A DNA stretch of 47,319 nt from assembly GCA_028821405.1 (NCBI GenBank), contig JAPPGK010000110.1:1-47319 (forward strand), read 5' to 3'. A model generated the notes under the pieces. That model worked only from the letters and a program-made list of their open reading frames with translations. It did no database searches and was not told the DNA's origin. The translations under genes and the position numbers were made by a program. Of the stretch, positions 44,862-47,319 are shown piece by piece. Each line of letters starts with the position of its first letter. Position 1 is the stretch's first letter. The DNA is from Gammaproteobacteria bacterium (GTDB lineage: Bacteria > Pseudomonadota > Gammaproteobacteria > Pseudomonadales > Azotimanducaceae).

Positions 44862-46172
44862 TCAACGGCCCCGCGCTTCCGTTCCCTCCCGAGCTTCCAG
44901 GTAGTCGAGATTGACGCCGTCGCCGGCAACGTTCGCCGAATCGGATAGATCCCGTGCGCGCATCAGCGCACCACGGCCGAAACGTTGCATCAGGTCGTCC
45001 ACGACGGTTTCCAGCTCGCGAGCGGCATGGTCCTCGAACAGGTCGAGCTGCCTGTCCCCCCGCCGCTCCTCGAGATCGAAAGCCGCCATGCCCACCAGTC
45101 GGAATGGTCCGTCGTCATCGAACTCGTTGAGCAGGCTCTGACCGGCTGCCAGCAGTTCCGCGCCTAGGTCGACGGGTGTGCGGAGTTTGCGTTGGCGCGT
45201 CAGCATCCGAAACCGGTGCGTCTTCAGCCGGACCCGGACGCCGTACGCCACGTACCGCTTGGCCCGCAGCCGGCGTCCGATCCGATCGGCCGCGCGGCGC
45301 AGGTGCATTTCGATGTCTTCGCGACGCGACACATCGGCGATAAGCGTACGGTCAGACCCGATGCTCTTGGCGAGGCGGGTACGGCGCACGGGTCTAGGAT
45401 CCCGGGCGTTGGCCAACGCGTGGTAGTGGGCGCCGAGACTGCCCAGTCGACCAAGCACACGGGCATCGGCCATCGCGACATCACCGATCGTCATGAGGCC
45501 GAGGGCATGCAAACGGGGTAGTGTCTTTCTTCCCGCACCCCAAAGCCGCGACACCGGCAGCGGGGCAAGCCACTCCCTCGCGCGATCCGGCGGGACAACC
45601 GTCAACCCGTCCGGTTTGTCGTGGTCACTCGCGACCTTGGCGACGTACTTGGTGCTGGCGACACCGACCGAAATGTCGAGCCGCGTGGCCTCGCGAACGG
45701 CGCGCTTGATCCTGGACCCCATCTCGCGCGGCGAACCGAACAGCCGCTCCGCCCCCGTCATGTCGACGAAGGCCTCGTCCATGGACAACGCTTCAACGCG
45801 CGGCGAGAAATCGGCCAGAACATCCATGACCTGCGACGAGATCTCCTGGTAGCGGTCGAAACGCGGTCCCACGACGATCGCGTCTGGACACCGCCGCAGG
45901 GCCTGGCCAACCGGCATTGCACTGGCGACCCCGTAGGGGCGGGCCTCATAGCTGGCGGTCAGCACAACGCCTCGGTTGCTCTTCGGCCCCACCAGCACGG
46001 GTCTGCCCCGCAGGCTCGGATCGTCGAGCTGCTCCACGGCCGCGTAGAACGCATCCATATCCGCATGGACCACGATGCGAGCGCCCCATAGCCGGGTCCG
46101 GTGCCTCGCTGGCGCTCGGACCGCCTCCGGCCCAGCCACACCGAGTAAGCCCATGGAAGGCCGTTGATCCAT
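44862..46172 (-). CDS. dinB: DNA polymerase IV (Y family, DinB)
   Basis: Error-prone translesion DNA polymerase, 436 residues from the ATG at 46172 (MDQRPSM; an ATG at 46154 is an alternative). Catalytic acidic residues are in VVHADMDAFYAAVEQ and EALSMDEAFVDMTG; the steric-gate-adjacent and finger residues lie in ASYEARPYGV. SKYVAKVASDHDKPDG and VSRLWGAGRKT (HhH) follow. The beta-clamp motif Q375-L-D-L-F379 is followed by 57 more residues, so the clamp peptide is internal rather than terminal as in E. coli. A LexA-type box lies 11-30 bp upstream of the start. Confidence 0.95.
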   Translation of the reverse strand: MDQRPSMGLLGVAGPEAVRAPARHRTRLWGARIVVHADMDAFYAAVEQLDDPSLRGRPVLVGPKSNRGVVLTASYEARPYGVASAMPVGQALRRCPDAIVVGPRFDRYQEISSQVMDVLADFSPRVEALSMDEAFVDMTGAERLFGSPREMGSRIKRAVREATRLDISVGVASTKYVAKVASDHDKPDGLTVVPPDRAREWLAPLPVSRLWGAGRKTLPRLHALGLMTIGDVAMADARVLGRLGSLGAHYHALANARDPRPVRRTRLAKSIGSDRTLIADVSRREDIEMHLRRAADRIGRRLRAKRYVAYGVRVRLKTHRFRMLTRQRKLRTPVDLGAELLAAGQSLLNEFDDDGPFRLVGMAAFDLEERRGDRQLDLFEDHAARELETVVDDLMQRFGRGALMRARDLSDSANVAGDGVNLDYLEAREGTEARGR

Positions 46173-46182
46173 CCGATCAGAA

Positions 46183-46202
46183 TACTGTACACATGGACAG
46201 CA
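46183..46202 (-). promoter_or_regulatory. LexA (SOS) box upstream of dinB
   Basis: tactgtacacatggacagca matches the LexA consensus TACTGT-N8-ACAGTA at 11 of 12 defined positions and keeps CTG-N10-CAG. It is in the 53-bp gap between the dinB start (46172) and the stop of the methyltransferase gene (46226), so it most likely controls dinB. The type indicates a gamma/beta-style LexA. Confidence 0.8.
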
Positions 46203-46225
46203 TGCAATCGCCGCGAAACGGGACG

Positions 46226-46840
46226 CTAGCGTCGTGTGCCAAGGACCAGCCAGAGCGGATCGGCAGCGGGTGGGGAACGATCCTCGAAGGCGATGTCCAC
46301 GAACCCGGCGTGGTCCAAGTAGGTCGACACGACGCGAACGCGGTCTCCCGGATTAAGGGCGCGAAACGCCAAGATCGCCTTGGTTGGGAAACAACGGTGG
46401 GACATGGCGATGGCCACGCGACCGCCGGGTGACAGGACCCGACCGAGATCGCTGAACACCTCCACGGGTCGCACCAGGTATTGGATGGATACGGCGATCA
46501 CCGCCCGGTCGAAGGCAGCGTCCTCGTAGGGCAGATGGGGATCGACATTGAGGTCGTGAACCACCGAATCGGTCAGACGTGGATTCGCCGAGAGTTCGGC
46601 CTCGTTCATTCCGAGTCCCGAGACCCGCGGATAGTCGATGTCCGGCAGGTGGGAGATCCAGGACGACATGAGGTCGAGCACACGAGACCCAGGCGGCAGG
46701 AAGTGCCGGTAGTAGGTCGTCAGTGCCGCAATGGTCTCGTCGTCGATATGGGTCACGAACCGGGGCTCCCGGTAGAACGCCGAATCGGGAGATTCGTCCT
46801 CGCGCTCGAAGAACCGGTCCGGGAACTCGGGATCGGGCAT
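46226..46840 (-). CDS. Class I SAM-dependent methyltransferase
   Basis: A 204-residue protein from the ATG at 46840 (MPDPEFPDRF), GGGGA upstream; a longer frame to 46891 would run into the ferredoxin gene. Motif I is SRVLDLMSSWISHLP (the usual Gly-rich loop is replaced by Met-Ser-Ser-Trp), and VSGLGMNEAEL and DAAFDRAVIAVSIQYL correspond to motifs II-IV; VLSPGGRVAIAMSHRCF is the strand-5 region. The substrate is unknown. It begins 31 bp after the ferredoxin stop, suggesting co-transcription. Confidence 0.82.
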   Translation of the reverse strand: MPDPEFPDRFFEREDESPDSAFYREPRFVTHIDDETIAALTTYYRHFLPPGSRVLDLMSSWISHLPDIDYPRVSGLGMNEAELSANPRLTDSVVHDLNVDPHLPYEDAAFDRAVIAVSIQYLVRPVEVFSDLGRVLSPGGRVAIAMSHRCFPTKAILAFRALNPGDRVRVVSTYLDHAGFVDIAFEDRSPPAADPLWLVLGTRR

Positions 46841-46871
46841 GGTCACGTCCCCGTGGTGAAGGTCTCCGCCG

Positions 46872-47189
46872 CTATTCCGGAGGAGGAACATGGATGACGA
46901 CCCCGTCGAGTTCGTCGCGGATCGGGATCTGGCAGGTTAGCCGGCTGGTGTCCCGGCGACCGGGAACGTACTCCAGGATGTCCGCCTCGTCGCCGAGGGG
47001 CGGGCCGACCAGGTGGAACCACGCTTCGTCGACGAACCCATGGCACGTCGAGCACGTGCATCCGCCGCCGCACTGGGCTCGAATGCCGCGCACGCCGTTG
47101 TCGACCGCGCAATCCATCACCGATCGACCCAGCTCACCGATGTGTGCTTCGCGCCTGCCATCGGCTTGGACATAGACAATCGTCGGCAC
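46872..47189 (-). CDS. [2Fe-2S] ferredoxin (adrenodoxin/ISC type)
   Basis: An electron-transfer protein of 105 residues, GTG start at 47189. The cluster motif is QCGGGCTCSTCH, cysteines spaced C-x5-C-x2-C style, with a fourth Cys in SRLTCQIPI about 36 residues later. The C-terminus (DGVVIHVPPPE) is typical of this group, which serves cytochrome P450 or other oxygenase partners, or Fe-S assembly. No P450 or ferredoxin reductase is in the window. It leads the methyltransferase gene. Confidence 0.92.
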   Translation of the reverse strand: MPTIVYVQADGRREAHIGELGRSVMDCAVDNGVRGIRAQCGGGCTCSTCHGFVDEAWFHLVGPPLGDEADILEYVPGRRDTSRLTCQIPIRDELDGVVIHVPPPE

Positions 47190-47319
47190 CGCCTTCTCTG
47201 CGTCCCAATGAAACCGTCCACTCTAGCCGAGCGGCCTCGGAAGGTGCCAGTAGTGTGTCTCCTGCGGGTGCACGGCAGATTTGTGGGAGTTGTGCCCGAG
47301 TCTCGGCACGCGGCGACTT

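Overview
The window is a GC-rich stretch of a Gram-negative chromosome. It carries TonB-dependent outer-membrane receptors, a FecR sensor, an outer-membrane barrel, a three-gene proton-translocating transhydrogenase and a dinB gene behind a CTGT-N8-ACAG LexA box. That box is the Gamma/Betaproteobacterial type, not the alphaproteobacterial GTTC-N7-GTTC type, so a gammaproteobacterium or close relative is the best guess. Three phytanoyl-CoA-dioxygenase-type oxygenases, a sulfatase, a GH127 glycosidase, an amidase and several exporters suggest a heterotroph living on complex organic matter, possibly marine or host-associated. That lifestyle is inference. No rRNA, tRNA, CRISPR array, intact insertion sequence or intact prophage was seen.

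Layout: 1-1951 is the start of a large secreted cadherin-like repeat protein that runs off the left edge. 2334-11130 is a duplicated FecR/TonB-receptor module: two ~1045-residue receptors in tandem, one intact fecR, one fecR remnant and one decayed ECF sigma gene, with a DUF551 gene wedged between the copies. 11315-13576 is a two-gene unit of an outer-membrane barrel and a periplasmic protein built from eight units with an almost exact 38-residue period. 13.6-17.0 kb is loose, with relics of ASPIC/UnbV genes, a divergent APH-fold protein and a non-haem iron oxygenase. 17.0-19.5 kb is a second oxygenase next to a sulfatase. 19.8-23.9 kb holds an SDR and pntAA-pntAB-pntB with overlapping stop and start codons.

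24.4-32.3 kb mixes a DUF2891 protein, a membrane protein with a channel-like C-terminus, a CmcJ/AsaB-type oxidoreductase, a GH127 glycosidase, a third PhyH oxygenase and an amidase. Between the convergent CmcJ-like and GH127 genes lies a 138-bp array of five different back-to-back stem-loops, the most unusual non-coding structure in the window. 32.4-35.4 kb carries an APC permease and a DASS/SLC13 anion symporter. 35.5-40.6 kb holds a YjbR-like protein, a GCS2-type ligase tightly coupled to an M14-type deacylase, and a convergent FAD oxidoreductase-SelD fusion. 40.7-47.2 kb has a secreted redoxin, an MFS exporter with no conventional start codon, an S9 peptidase, SOS-controlled dinB, a methyltransferase and a [2Fe-2S] ferredoxin.

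The genes are mostly short transcription units rather than one pathway. Several intergenic gaps hold a dispersed GC-rich element with a GTAGGGGCGACC-like end. Relics at several points (fecR, sigma factor, UnbV) show a region under active rearrangement and decay.
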